This document shows positions 21,500 to 33,405 of a stretch of DNA of 64,000 bases, in pieces. The notes beneath the pieces were generated by a model. That model was not told the DNA's origin. It searched no databases and saw only the letters and a list, made by a program, of their open reading frames with translations. How positions within the stretch are numbered: position 1 is the first letter of the stretch; each line of letters begins with the position of its first letter. Source of the DNA: Pilatotrama ljubarskyi (lineage: Eukaryota > Basidiomycota > Agaricomycetes > Polyporales > Polyporaceae); contig MU277752.1 in NCBI GenBank assembly GCA_022385805.1, forward strand, positions 5,306-69,305, written 5' to 3'. The translations under genes and the position numbers were made by a program.

Positions 21500-24262
21500 C
21501 TAGCGGTTATTGTGATTGAAAATGCTAAGCTCGTCGTCTTCGTCTTCGTGCTCGAAGGGCCTTTCACGGCCCTGTGGTTCTTCCTCTCCAGCATGCCTTC
21601 CGCTGTCCTCGCCCTCTGTCTCTTCGCCATCGGCCATGGGCAACTCCAGTCTAGGTAGGTCCAGCGGCTCTGATAGCTCGACAGTGAGGGAAAAGACAAG
21701 AAGGCCTTCGCATTCTTCTTTCGAATCAGGATGGGCACCGGCGTGTAACGATCCGTAGTCCACCGGTCGAGAGCTGATCCGTAGCAAGCGAATCTTGAAA
21801 TGGCCAGTTTCGGTGCCTGGGCGATTTGCACAGGGCAGGGCCTCCGCGTAGAGGCAGCCCTTCGAGCTCGAGAAAATCTGCCCCATCAAGTCCAACTCCA
21901 CCACCCCACCGACTTCTCGCACTGGTTCGGAATGCGGACGCGCCCATCTTTCGGGCGAGTCGGGGCCTGGAGGGCGCCATACGTCAACCTCCTCAGGGTG
22001 GTCGAGCAACAACTGGACTTTGACAGGGACCCCGGACCAAAGCTCTTGGGCGGATTGGGGTTCTCCGAAGGCAGGTCTTTCCGAATCGGCTAGAAGCCGA
22101 TCCCCGAAGAAATGTCGAAGCTGCAGCAAGATCTCAGTGCTCCCGCCGTAGTAGCCGCCGGTTGTGAGGTAGAGGTGCATGCATTGCGGTGACTTAGAAT
22201 CCGAGATAGTGGCGGTGAAGAGCGTCCCGTCCAGTCGCGTGGCTAACATATCGTCAGCAACTACAAGAGCCGTGAAAGAACGGCAAGGAGCCTACGAGTC
22301 ATTGGTGATAGGACGAAGCCTTGCCGTTGCAAGGTATCCACACATCCTGCGGCATAGGCAATGCGCACTGAGGCAGTCGTTTCAAACCTCTTCGCCGAGT
22401 CCGAGTCCAGTAGCTCCTGCTTGAGATCATGATAGTGCTCGTCGTCTGCGTCAGCTTGATAGGCTTGGATGCATAGCTTTTGCATGGATATGTGCGGCCG
22501 GAGAGAGCGGAGTGTCTTTCGGGGTATGCACACCATACGGTTCAGCATGCACCAAGGCATCGGCCGAGGACCGTGGAATCCGACTTCAAGGCGTGGCCCA
22601 TCCCTCTCTGTTTCGGATTGGCGCAGGGGTAGGGCGTAGATGTTTCCCTTCGCAGTCGAGCAGGCTAGCAGCGCAAGCCATCGCACAGGGCGTGTCTCGC
22701 ATCCACAGGGGCCAAGCTCCTCATTATATGCAGAGGTCTTCAAAAAGAGATTGCTACGGATGTCCGGTAATGCGGCAAGATCAATGCAGGGAAGGCGAAT
22801 GTGGGCGCCGTAGGCAGTGAAGGAGCATTTTGCGGATGAGAGCACATCCACGCTGGGACTCGGAGCCTGGGGGATACCAATCAATGACCGGAAGTCCTTG
22901 TAACCGATGGAGACCGTCCTCGGCATGTATATATAATCCTTTGGACAGCCGGCTAGGAGCACGTTATCCGTCTGACGATCCCTGAGAGGGATCATATTGG
23001 GCTGCACTAAGTCGCTTCCATCGGGAAATAGGACTCCGAGACCCCACGCAAAGAGTGACTGGTCTGGAATCGTGTTGACAATCTCATGCTGTAAGCGGAT
23101 GAATGCCTTCCGACCCTCGCCGTAGATCGTAGGCATGTGGACCCCGAAGATACCCATGAGACAGTACGCCTCGTCTTCGAGTCGCGTTGTCTCTCGTGCG
23201 GACGCCCACCGCATCCTGTCGGCGACACTGACCCTGCGCAAAGGGACCATATGGACGAGCACGGCAGCGTCAACGCCGGTCTTCTCGGCAAGAGTAGACG
23301 CAAGCCCGGTCTTCGAACCAATCGCGGACCAGTCCGCAGCCAGAAAAAGCACGTAGGCGGGCGCGATGAGCTCCTGCAAGGTCCATCCTCGGGTGTGCCA
23401 CCTGCTCCGCCAGAACGCGCTGTCCTCGCCCGTGTGAGGCCCATCCGGAGAGCTCGGGACATCCTCCATGTAGACGAAGCAGACGTCGGCGAGGGTGTAC
23501 CATAGGAACATAGAGTTGATGGCCTCTGAGAGCTCGGCACTGCTCGCCTTGTCGATGCAGCACGAGTCGATCCAGATGAAGCGATAGCCCCGGTCGCGTG
23601 CAGTCTTACAGGCGTCTTTGATCTTTGGTGAAAGGGCGGGATCCGAGAAGAAGGACGCGATCCGGGGATGAATCTGAGGCGTCGAGGGACTATCGGGGGC
23701 CGAAGCAAAGTCGACGTTACCGGCGGCAGAGGTATCAGCAGGGAGGGCCGAGGAGATCTGAGCCACATGGTCACCCTGCGTCGCGGCCACCTCGCTTGTA
23801 CCTCTGAGGTCGTCCCGCTTGCTCTGGTACTGTCATGTAAGCAGATACGGAGCCGCAGATTGATCAAAAACCCGTACCTCCGCGTCGTCAGCTGTGTCCG
23901 TCTTCGCTGACCGATAGAGCCAAGCGGTCAGCGTTGTGTGACGTAGAAACATTCCATCCTTGCTTACCCGCAATCTGTCGAGCTGGACTTGTGCTAATTT
24001 CCGGAAAGCTGTTGAACTCGGTCGCATCTGCGACGCCCAAGGCGTGAACAGACCCACCCTGGAGCAAACTTGCGTTGATCACCGCTCCCTGGTCTTCAGT
24101 AGCTGCGGCCTCTCGCACCCGCGCGGCCTCTTGCAGTTTAATGACGTCCTGGTATGACTGCTCGCCTTTCGAGGACCATGTGTGAGACAAGATCGCATAT
24201 CGGACCTTCGTTGGATCGTCTATCCACTCGAATAGCCCTGTAAAGGTGTTCAAGAGGCGCAT
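21500..24262 (-). CDS. HET-domain protein, copy 2, apparently intact
   Basis: Exons 24262-23968, 23906-23878, 23829-22296 and 22242-21500 sum to 866 residues. HET (heterokaryon incompatibility, PF06985-type) signatures are in order: YAILSHTWSS, FIWIDSCCIDK, SEAINSMFLWYTLADVCFVY, RGWTLQELIAP and a C-terminal block with DEAYCLMGIFGVHMPTIYGE. The linker between the first two blocks is long, poorly conserved and contains a 29-nt mini-exon. The last intron (22243-22295, GTAGG donor, TTGCTGACGA branch, ATGTTAG) is at the same place in all four copies. In ascomycetes HET proteins trigger cell death on non-self contact; in basidiomycetes the role is unproven. The C-terminal half has no named domain and ends in an acidic, His/Asn tail. 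Confidence 0.85.
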
Positions 24263-24819
24263 GTTCGCGTCCGGTCGCTGTGAAAGTGGAATACGATTTA
24301 CGCACAAGTCAACGGTCGAACGGTACAAAAGCGGGGTCGATGTGCTGAGCACCCACCACGGAACAGGAGACACTAGGGAGAGAATGAAAGTGATGGACGC
24401 CCGGCGTCGGCAATTGAGACCGATGCTACCGCCAGGGTGGAAACTGGAAACATCGGGGCAAACTCAGCTTGTCGCCGACTCGATTACCAAATGTCCCGAC
24501 GGAGCAGATTGCAGACGGTCCGAGTTGTTCCCCGCGTGCTATATGCGCCCTCGCAGCCCCCAACACACGGCGGCGACGACTACCGCCTACCTTGAAAACG
24601 ATTCTCGTATGTCTGCCACCGTGCAGTGGACGGAGGAGGCAGGCGGTCACGTGGTCTCACTCGGATACCCTCAGCCGGTCGCGTTCTGGGAGTCAGTGGC
24701 TTTTTTCCTCCTCCTCCCGTCGTGCAGCGTTTTGTGGTCCCTTGAGGTCAAGGAATAGTGCTTAATAAAACACTGTAAGAGGTCTGATATACAGTCAAGA
24801 AACCAAGTAAAAGCAAAGT
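24263..24819. other. intergenic between HET copy 2 and aspartic protease
   Basis: Promoter side of HET copy 2 and 3' flank of the protease. No gene seen. Confidence 0.5.
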
Positions 24820-26611
24820 CTACACTAGCATTACAAGGCCAGACAACAACATGAACGCTGCGAGGGCCGCGTGCTCAGACAAGACCCCGCCCTTCGCCGA
24901 ACCGTTATGTATGTCCGCTGGAAGGGAGGTAGTCGTAGTGCTCTGCAGTGCTGCGGTGCTGGTCTGAGCAGCAGTTCCGGATGGCGCGGAGCTCTGGGAG
25001 GCTTGGCTACTCTGTTGACTGACGGCGTCGAGCGTCGGCGGCAGCTTCGCTAACGCCGCTGCGCGTTGCGTCTGGAATTCCTGCATGGCCGTGTTTGAGT
25101 CCGGCATCGTAGTCACCATCTGAACGAAGGGCCCCGTGTTCGCATTCCCATAGTTGAAGCTACGAGGGATGTCAGCCATCATGGGACGACCACAGGGATG
25201 GCAGAGAGGGGGCTCACGAGGCGTAAACGTTGCGCAGGAAGGCGTCGCCGAGGATGGTGTCAAATCCACCAAACTGATTCGGGTCCAGAGCGAGGTACCG
25301 GAAGGTGTTCAAGCACACCGTGACCTTCTGGCTCGGGTCGGTCGGAGAGGTAATCACGGTGGGCACGGTCAAGTCGAGCGGATGTATGGCAAACTCCTGG
25401 TTGCTACACAAGACGAGCTACGTTAGCATTCACAGGTTTCTTCGCATGCTCATGAGCGGACTCACGCGAACACAAACGAGAGGTTGGTGCTTGCGTTGCA
25501 GGGCACTTCCCATAAGCTAGTCGTTTGGTCGAACACGGCGCCCGGGATACTTCTGTAAATCGCGTCCACGGCGGCGGGCGGGAGCGGCGGGAACGTGACA
25601 CCCGTGTCCACAACGGCAGCGATTTTGCCCTGGGGCAGACCCTGGACGCCGGACGCGTTGAACGCGAACGGCTGGCCATTGATGAGCATCGCGTCCATAA
25701 CGAGTGTCCAGTGGTCTTCGTTCAAACTGGGCAGCGGGGGTGCATTGGCGATCTGCTGGAAGTTATTGTCGTGCTCGCCGATGATGAAGGTCCCCTGGGC
25801 TTCGCTCGTCCCGTCGGACCGTCCGAGCTGGACGTCGAAGCTGTTCGGGAGCTTCGATTGTTGTGAAAACAGGGACACTATGGGCGTGTTGCCAAGCTGG
25901 TTCGCAGCATCCTGGCCCTGTGCGGTTGCAATCGCACTCTCGATGTGCGACCCCGGACCATTGAAGCTCATCCCTAAGATGCCGTCGAGAGTGCTCGGGA
26001 AGACGCTGCCAGTTATCGAGCTGATATCCAGAAACGCTGATGACAGGAATATGAGCACCGATGAACGCACGAGCATAAGCAGCCCGTACAGGTCAAGTCG
26101 CATACCTTGGGAGTTGATGACGAAGCCCCCAATCTGGAGGTCGGCGAACTGGACGGTACCGCTGACGCTACCGGACCCAAATCCCGCCTGTGCCGGTATA
26201 TCACTGCTCCCGTCGAGATTGATCTGGCGTCCCTTCAGGTCCACAACGAGGTCGCTGGAGCCGGTATCTAGCTGTACAGTCAAATCTGTCACAGGCGGGT
26301 CAGTGTAGCTCGACGGAAACCCGGTGATGATGCTGCTTACTAAGTCCTCCCAACGCGATGGTCGTGACGTACTAGAGTCGGGGTCACAGGGTGTCAAGAA
26401 CGATCCGTGACTGGAGGTGCATGGTGCTCACGAAGGCATTGTCATTAGTGGTGACGCCGCCGTCACCCGGGTCGCTCGGGTCCGCGAGAAATTGGACGGC
26501 GCTGCCACGAACGGTGAAGGGGATGGAGGACGGCTTCCCAGAAACGGAGTTGAGACCGGTGAAGAAAGAGAAGGCAACGCCCACCAGGGGCAAGAAAGGA
26601 GACGAAAGCAT
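24820..26611 (-). CDS. A1-family aspartic protease, GPI-anchor-like
   Basis: Six exons (26611-26432, 26371-26341, 26285-26106, 26036-25466, 25403-25218, 25159-24820) give 495 residues. A signal-peptide-like start (MLSSPFLPLVGVAFSFF) is followed by a short propeptide. The first catalytic motif is LDTGSSDLVV with Asp77. The second is VVDTGVTF with Asp274; its fourth position is Val where Ser or Thr is usual. The flap and hydrophobic core blocks (DGILGMSF, GTFIIGEHD, ILGDAFLRNVY) fit pepsin-like enzymes. After the fold comes a Ser/Thr/Gln-rich stalk and a hydrophobic C-terminus (AALAAFMLLSGLVMLV), as in yapsin-like proteases held at the plasma membrane or wall by GPI. It sits between HET copies 2 and 3 on the same strand. 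Confidence 0.9.
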
Positions 26612-29222
26612 CCTCCCGGGGTAAGTGGACGATGACTTGCAAGATGCCAGGAGGACGACCAATTTCACAGAGCGTGCAGCATCAGCATTTTATGCTAGCG
26701 GCAGAATCGAATTCATCGCCTTGGAGGGGAGATAGCATGGAAATGGGTTACCACCCACGTCAAAGTGTACAGTGAGATCGGGACATACAGATTGAATTGC
26801 CCATCTTCCGGCAGACATCTGCTGGATGGGCCTCTGGATCCGCTACGCTTGGCAGGTTACCCGATCTGTCAGCGACGCATCGACAGACCTGCGATCAATC
26901 AAGTGTTGAACCACATAAGCTGTGCCGCTATTCATTAGCTGTCAGTGTACCGCAATGCGTTGTGATTGAAAATGTGCGTCCACCAGTCCGTATTCAGTCG
27001 GCTTTGACTTGGCCGGGGTAACGACCGGTCAAAAGCAATCACGCAGTTCGCAAGAGAACATCTGGCTCCGAATCTTCTACAGTCGATGTGAGTGAGTGAA
27101 TTGACCGTTATTACGCGGGTTTTGAGCCTCACCAGAACGGCGCACGCACTCACGCTGGTACGTACGAATAGTGCAATGTATGGGGCCGCGATGATCAATC
27201 GCTTCCGCCATAAGGCGCCTCGCTCCGAGGACAACGGCTCCGGGGAAGTCGATCAGACACGGCGACTGTCGCGTAGTACTAGGGCTTCGATCATGCACTG
27301 CTCACCGAACTTGATTGGGTTGTGATGCGAGCTCGTTCAAGGGAGGCTACTCACCTCGTACCCAACATGTGGTGGACTCGGATCATGTTCAGCTGCAGTG
27401 CGGCGTCGCAGACTTCATGACAAAAGCAGCCTTCGCTCGTCAACTCTTTCGGCAACTAAGGACACAATTTGGTCCTCGATTTGAGCCTTGTGCACGCCTT
27501 GATGATGACTATCATGTATGCACATATTGCCCCTGCAAAGTGAGAACACGTTACTTGACCTCACGGATTGACGTTGCACAAGAAATGACCGGTGGCCAAT
27601 CCCGGATGCCGCACGGACAGCGTAACTACCAGGTTACGACAGCTTGAGAAGCCTTGACCAGCCCGGACCTCGGTGAGGCCCGGTGAGATCATAGATGTGC
27701 CTGGATATCTGTCACTAACCTATTGCTTCCCTGTCAATCCGCGAGACCGGCAGCCAAGCATAGCGGAGATGACACCGAGGATAGAGTCGTAGAACGGGGC
27801 CTATGGTGAGATAGAATCTGTGTTGCGGAGAGCGAGGGACGTGGAGTCCTGATGGGAAGGGAAGCAGTCAATCGTAGCTACAGAACAGAGGACAGGTGAG
27901 CCCGACGTAGAGTGGTTGAGGGGCTCCGTGACTTGGCGATTCAGGAAGCGGAAGCGAAGCACACTAGATGACGGGAGTCGAGGCGAATCACGTCTGCGTC
28001 CTGTCAGTGACTGGACCTCATACACCGTGCAACGCAGTCATCTGCAAGCGCATGAGGGCAGCCGTCTTCAAGTTCCTATCAAGACCAGTCATGAGTACGC
28101 ACGCGACATAGATCCGTGGATCTCGACTGTTTAGCCCCAGGTGAGCCTCCAGATGAAGGACATGCCGTCACCAAACGGTACGTGCTCTGAGATATAGCTT
28201 AGACAGAAACAGACATCAAGGAACTCATACAGGCTTAGCTCAAACTGTGATGCTGATCCCACCGCGTCGCCGCTCAGTGGATACTATATGTAGTCGATCA
28301 TTTCACCCGCGTCCGACCAACTCATCGTTTCCTCCGCAGATCATGCATGTGGGGCCGCACCCACCCGCGGAGTCCTCGCGGACACGGGTGAGAGCCAGAA
28401 CAACAAGTACTTGGCCCCGGCAAGACCAAGACCAAACGAGCATGGGAGCGTCGCGGTATCAACACCTCCCCGGAACACTGCAAGTGCGTCGCAGCCATAA
28501 TCTCGGAGGTGAGTGCATCCTAGAGATAGACCGGTGCGCCGCTTCCAGTCTCCAGGCATCGCACGCACCTTCGTAGGCACAGCATGACAGGGACCCAATG
28601 AACAAGCGTCATCCCTCGGCTCGCACAGTGCAGGAGATGAAGCTGTCGCGGCCCACGAAACTTTGAAATCACGCCTGTCGAATCTGGTCCAGCTCACGAT
28701 GAGCTTGAAGGGCCCCAGAAATCAGTGCCCGAAGATGTGTGCTGGCTGCCTGGCTTCGGCTCTGCCCAGCTTGCGCGACGTACTCGTGCCGCTTGACAGG
28801 GATGAGCATAGGGTCGAGCTACCGGGAGCGGATTGAGACTCTCGACAGTTCGACGTAGAACCGACGTTCGCTGGACCTGTAGTACACTAACCAACAGGTT
28901 CCTCTGCCGTTCAGTTCCGGCACTCGCTCGGACGCTCGTGCATCCCGTTCCTTGTATAACTGGTCCTTCCTCTCGCTGAAGCTTTGCGCGTCACGATGTT
29001 CCTCGCGCACGGTGCCAGCTGCAAAGCGATCGGGAGAATGCCCCGCGCTCGTAGAATACAACGGCGCAGGCATCGCTAATCCGCGACATTGTCCGCTATG
29101 CTGTCCTCGCCATTGGCCACCTCGTTCTTCACGCTTCTCCTCGCTCTCCGGATCCTCCTTGCCCATGTCCGCTTTCTTCGCGTTCCTCTCTGGCCATGGA
29201 TTCTTCCCTATCTCACCCATAC
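26612..29222. other. intergenic, gene-poor
   Basis: About 2.6 kb with no supported gene. Frames are short and lack splice coherence. I see no terminal repeats or transposase motifs. Confidence 0.5.
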
Positions 29223-31784
29223 TCATTCCTGTGCACGTCCGTGGTCTTGCTCTTGCCGTCGCCTCCGCCGATCTCCGAACTCCATTCGTTCTCCTCTATG
29301 TCCGTCATCGTCCTCCTCCCAACCCTCCACGCGCGACCCCACCCGATAAATGTCCACCGGCTCCGAGAGTTCGACGACGAGGGAGAGCACAAGCGGGCCC
29401 TCACATCGTTCCTCCCCAGGCTCCCACATAGGGTGTCGCCCAGCATGCAGCGATGTGTAGTCCACGGGTCGAGAGGTAATCCGCAAGATCCGAACCTTGA
29501 AGCCGTGCACGGCAGCTGCGTCTGATGTGCTCGGGCAACTCGCACGTAACAGGACCTCGGCGTGCAGACAACCCCATGTGCTATAGAAGATGGAAGCATG
29601 CTCCCTATCACGACCTTCAAGATTTGCGAGAGGTGCCCACTCCGCAGGGGACGCCGGGCCCGGAAGATACCACACATCGACCTCGGCAGCATTGCGAAGC
29701 CGTTCACGCACCGGAGAAGGTACGTCAGGGAGCTGCTCTTCGGAACGTCGGGGGCCTGAGCCAGTATCGCGATCATCAACAAACTCGTTCACGCTATCTC
29801 CAAAGAAATGTCGGAGCCGCAGAGAGTATAGATCCATGGTGTTACGCTTCACCTTGATGTCGACGTGCACGCATTGTCGACGTCCTGGGGCGCTCGCAGG
29901 CTCTGCGCTCGAAATCGTAGTAGTGAACCGAGTGCCGAGGCCGTACATGCCTAGTAACACACCGTCAGCAATCGTAGGAGTGCAGCGACGGATAACAGGC
30001 ATCCTACCATCCTGGACAATGGTTACAGGTGCCAGCACGAATCCTTGCCGTGCCAGCGCAGTGACACACCCCGCGGCATACGCCACCGATGCGGGCAGCT
30101 CCCTCATGACCTTCGGTGTGTCCGAGTCCATCAACGACCGCTTCATGCGCTCATACTCCTTGTCGTCTGCGTCCGCATCATGCGCCCGAATGCAGAGCTC
30201 TTGCATGGACACGTGCCGCCGAAGCCCCTCCACCGTCTCTCGGGAGATGCACACAATCCGGAAGTTCCCTCTGCAGCGGATCGAATCTTCGCGGTGAAAT
30301 CCAACCCCAAGGGAAGCCTGAGCCTGTCGTCCGTCGTCCGTCTCCGGAGCTTGGGAGAGTCGGTGCAGCGGAACAGCACAGATCTCGCCTCTCGCGGTCT
30401 CGCACGCCAACAGCGCAAGCCACCGAACAGCACCTACGTCGCAGTTGCACCCACGATCCTCGCCATCGCCCGGCGCGCTCTGGAAGAAGTCGTCACGGAT
30501 ATGGGAGGCCTCAGCGAGGTCAATGCAAGGAAGGCGCATGAGTGCGCCGTAGGCAGTGAAGGAGCAGTCCGCCGGAGAGAGCGCACGTGCAGCCACCGAG
30601 CTTGGAGAACCAGGAGCGCGCTCAGGGATCACGCTGTCTACCAATGCCTGAAATTCAGGCAGCCCGATGGGCTCAATCCCGCGCAGCCCCCCCACGAAAG
30701 CGCTCGGGGAGAGGGCCAAGAGCATGTCGGCCTCACCCAGTGTGCGGAATCCCGCTTTAAGCGTCCTCTCCACGAACCGCACAGCGGGGCCCCAGACGAA
30801 CAGGGACTGGTCGGGGATCGTCCTAACAATCTCCTGTTGCAGGCGAATAAACGCCTTCCTTCCCTCACCGTAGATCGTAGGCATGTGGACCCCGAAGAGT
30901 CCCATGAGGCAGTACGCCTCGTCCTCGATCCGCGTCGTCTTCCGCTTGAATGCCCACCGCATCCTGTCCGCGACACTAATCCTGCGGAGAGGCATTGCGT
31001 GGACGAGCACCACGGCGTCAACGCCTGTTCTCTCTGCGAGAGTGGAAGCGAGCTCGGTCTTTGAGCCGAGGACGGACCAATCGCAGTCGAAGAACAGCAT
31101 GTACCTCGGCGCGATGAGCTCCTGGAGGGTCCACCCTCGCTCGTGCCACCGGCTCCACCAGAACTTGCTGTCCCTTCCGATCTGAGGTACATCCGGAGAG
31201 CGTGGGACGTCCGCCAGGTACACCAAGCAGACGTCGGCAAGGGTGTACCACAGGTACATGGAGTTGATCGCCTCGGAGAGCTCGGCGCTGCTTGTCTTGT
31301 CGATACAGCAGGTATCGATCCAGATGAAGCGGTACCCGCGCTCCCGGGCGATCTTGCAGGCGCCCTTAATCTTCGCCGAGAGCGTGGGAGCGGAGAAGAA
31401 GGACCCCACACGGCGTACCAGTAGCCTTCCAGGACTGAGTGGAAGCTCGGACTCGGCTGCGCCGCTGATGCATAGCACCGCTGTCAGCTGTATACCGCTA
31501 GGTTGCGAGTGATGCCAGACGCACCCAGCACGATCCCGGACAGAGGTTCTGGAGTTCGCACTCTGTGCAAATCTCTTCACTTTAACCCGCTCGTGGAGCT
31601 GTGAGGTCAACCCGTACACGAACCATGCACCGCGCCTCCATCTCGCAGACTCCTGGAGCTTCAAGATGTCCTGATACGACTGCTCCCCGTCCCTCGACCA
31701 GGTATGAGAAAGGATTGCGTATCGGACCTTCCTCGGGTCATTTGTCCAGGTGAAACAACCGGAAAACGTGTTCAAGAGGCGCAT
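29223..31784 (-). CDS. HET-domain protein, copy 3
   Basis: The sequence is one open frame of 853 codons, but two stretches in it are very probably introns whose lengths are multiples of three: 31465-31524 (60 nt, GTGCGT...CAGCTGACAG...CATCAG) and 29951-30007 (57 nt, GTAGG...TTGCTGACGG...TACTAG). They fall where copies 4 and 2 have out-of-frame introns. Splicing gives exons 31784-31525, 31464-30008, 29950-29223 and 814 residues. HET blocks are complete: YAILSHTWS, FIWIDTCCIDK, RGWTLQELIAP, EDEAYCLMGLFG. The linker between the first two blocks is unrelated to that of copies 1 and 2. The C-terminus ends in a charged, Arg/Glu-rich tail. Role as for copy 2. Confidence 0.85.
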   Translation of the reverse strand: MRLLNTFSGCFTWTNDPRKVRYAILSHTWSRDGEQSYQDILKLQESARWRRGAWFVYGLTSQLHERVKVKRFAQSANSRTSVRDRAGCVWHHSQPSGIQLTAVLCISGAAESELPLSPGRLLVRRVGSFFSAPTLSAKIKGACKIARERGYRFIWIDTCCIDKTSSAELSEAINSMYLWYTLADVCLVYLADVPRSPDVPQIGRDSKFWWSRWHERGWTLQELIAPRYMLFFDCDWSVLGSKTELASTLAERTGVDAVVLVHAMPLRRISVADRMRWAFKRKTTRIEDEAYCLMGLFGVHMPTIYGEGRKAFIRLQQEIVRTIPDQSLFVWGPAVRFVERTLKAGFRTLGEADMLLALSPSAFVGGLRGIEPIGLPEFQALVDSVIPERAPGSPSSVAARALSPADCSFTAYGALMRLPCIDLAEASHIRDDFFQSAPGDGEDRGCNCDVGAVRWLALLACETARGEICAVPLHRLSQAPETDDGRQAQASLGVGFHREDSIRCRGNFRIVCISRETVEGLRRHVSMQELCIRAHDADADDKEYERMKRSLMDSDTPKVMRELPASVAYAAGCVTALARQGFVLAPVTIVQDGRMPVIRRCTPTIADGVLLGMYGLGTRFTTTISSAEPASAPGRRQCVHVDIKVKRNTMDLYSLRLRHFFGDSVNEFVDDRDTGSGPRRSEEQLPDVPSPVRERLRNAAEVDVWYLPGPASPAEWAPLANLEGRDREHASIFYSTWGCLHAEVLLRASCPSTSDAAAVHGFKVRILRITSRPVDYTSLHAGRHPMWEPGEERCEGPLVLSLVVELSEPVDIYRVGSRVEGWEEDDDGHRGERMEFGDRRRRRQEQDHGRAQE

Positions 31785-32479
31785 CTTGTGGCTGAGGCCG
31801 GAGCTGTTCGAGTTGTGAGCTTTCTCAGAACTGCATCAGATGAGCTTAGAGTAGTTTTGGAACATTAGACGAAGGAGCCAAGCACTCACGCTTGATGGTA
31901 CGGGGACGAGATGGGTTTGCCGCAATGGGTGCGTCGTGAGCCCCAGTAAACGAGGGTCCGCATGAAGGCCGCGAAGGGGTGGAATCCTCGAGGCGCACCT
32001 GGCGTGTCGCACGGCCAACATGCCCTTGCTATCTTGCAACGGGATTATCAGCGAGATCATGTCCACGACTGACGGCGTGCGAGCCGCCCTCGTATGCCGC
32101 ACCGCTGCACTGATCGGTGCGACTGATTGTCAATATGGCCGGATGGTCCAAGTCACAGGTGGGCACGGCACAGACACAAGGCCGTATGCACTCAGTGTGA
32201 AGATGAGACATGAACAGTATAGAGCGCCTGAAGATCCCACAATGTACGACGAGAGAGCAGGCGTGACGCGAGTGGCACGTATCTGGCATGCCGCGGTAGA
32301 CATCTATAAGGCGCCGAAAGTGATCCAGAGAATACACGACCCAACCCTACGGTCGATTGTCTACTTTGAACAAAGCGGCAGGTTTCCCGCCATTCACAAT
32401 CACTAACCACTTGGTTGAACAATGTGCCAGACGGCGTGACTCGCAGGACGAGACCAGATGCACTACTTCAACGGTATCA

Positions 32480-32900
32480 AGAGAAATGAGAAACAGAGAT
32501 CAGTGCGTTGTGACAATCTCCTGTGCTCACCTCCACGGCAAGCTACCGCCTTTGTACGACCTGAACCTCGTACGGTAATTATGCACACTGGCAGAATGCC
32601 GGTGGTGGTACTCGGAGAAGCAGCAGATAGGGTGACTCCGATGCAAATGCGGCAACCGGCGTGCGCCTTCCTATCCCGGTGCTGCCAGTGATATCGTAGA
32701 GCTGGACCGCAGAGTCCAACGGAAGAAACGTGGCTAGTATCACAGACAGCAACAGGCGAGAAGCAGATGAGCGAGTGACGCACGCGATGGCATCCTAGCG
32801 ACGGATGAGCCAGTCCCGGAGTACAAGCTACAGCAGCAGAAAAGCCCGAGAAGTCGAAATACATAACCTGCAGACCCGGAGTGCTAGACTGCAAGACTCG
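32480..32900. repeat. diverged dispersed repeat, member 1
   Basis: Collinear with 39418-39810. Shared anchors in order are AGAAATGAG, CTCACCT, GCAAGC, GGCAG.ATG, GTACT.GGAGAAGC, AATGCGGCA, GAGC/CAGCAGCAGA and GGAGTG. Identity by eye is roughly 60-70 percent. Minus-strand donors (G|GTGAG) are conserved in both, so it may be the relic of a duplicated gene. Confidence 0.45.
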
Positions 32901-33389
32901 AGGAAGGAGCACGGAGCGGGTTGCACAATCGTCCTCGATACGCGCCAGGTTGTCCATAGATCTTGGGGGAGCCGTCCGATGCGCCTGCAATTCACGGGAC
33001 GGTGGTCTTCTTCCGTAGCAAGATTACATGAAAGCATGAGTAGTGTGCATCGCACCCGTAGAGAAGCAGAGAGTTACGAGCTGCAAACACTCACTGGAGA
33101 CAGCCACAATCACCTCTCGCTACCTTCAACACTACTCGATATAAGATCCCGGAAACGTTTGAGATCAAGGCGAACGATTCCGTAGCGTCTGTGCCATCGT
33201 CATATCCAGAGTTCGAACCAGCCTGTCCGGAATGTCGAGGCTGAGAGGATTGCACAAGCTGAGCATTGTAGGAGGCCGATGAGCGTTGGAAGGTGTGAGC
33301 GAAGACCATGCGGCGGGAGCCTCGAAGACAAGTCTTCAATCGGAGTTTACACACTGAAGGTGGGGAACTTGTCGGACTCCCAACCCGGC

Positions 33390-33405
33390 ACTTAAGTACT
33401 TAAGT
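33390..33405. repeat. 16-bp perfect palindrome
   Basis: ACTTAAGTACTTAAGT, with the inverted pair GTCGGACT (33371-33378) and AGTCCGAC (33403-33410) around it. No gene nearby. Confidence 0.6.

Noticed and set aside
30638..31411. 257-codon minus-strand frame within HET copy 3
   Set aside because: Alternative-frame shadow of the HET coding sequence; Ser/Arg-rich composition typical of such shadows.
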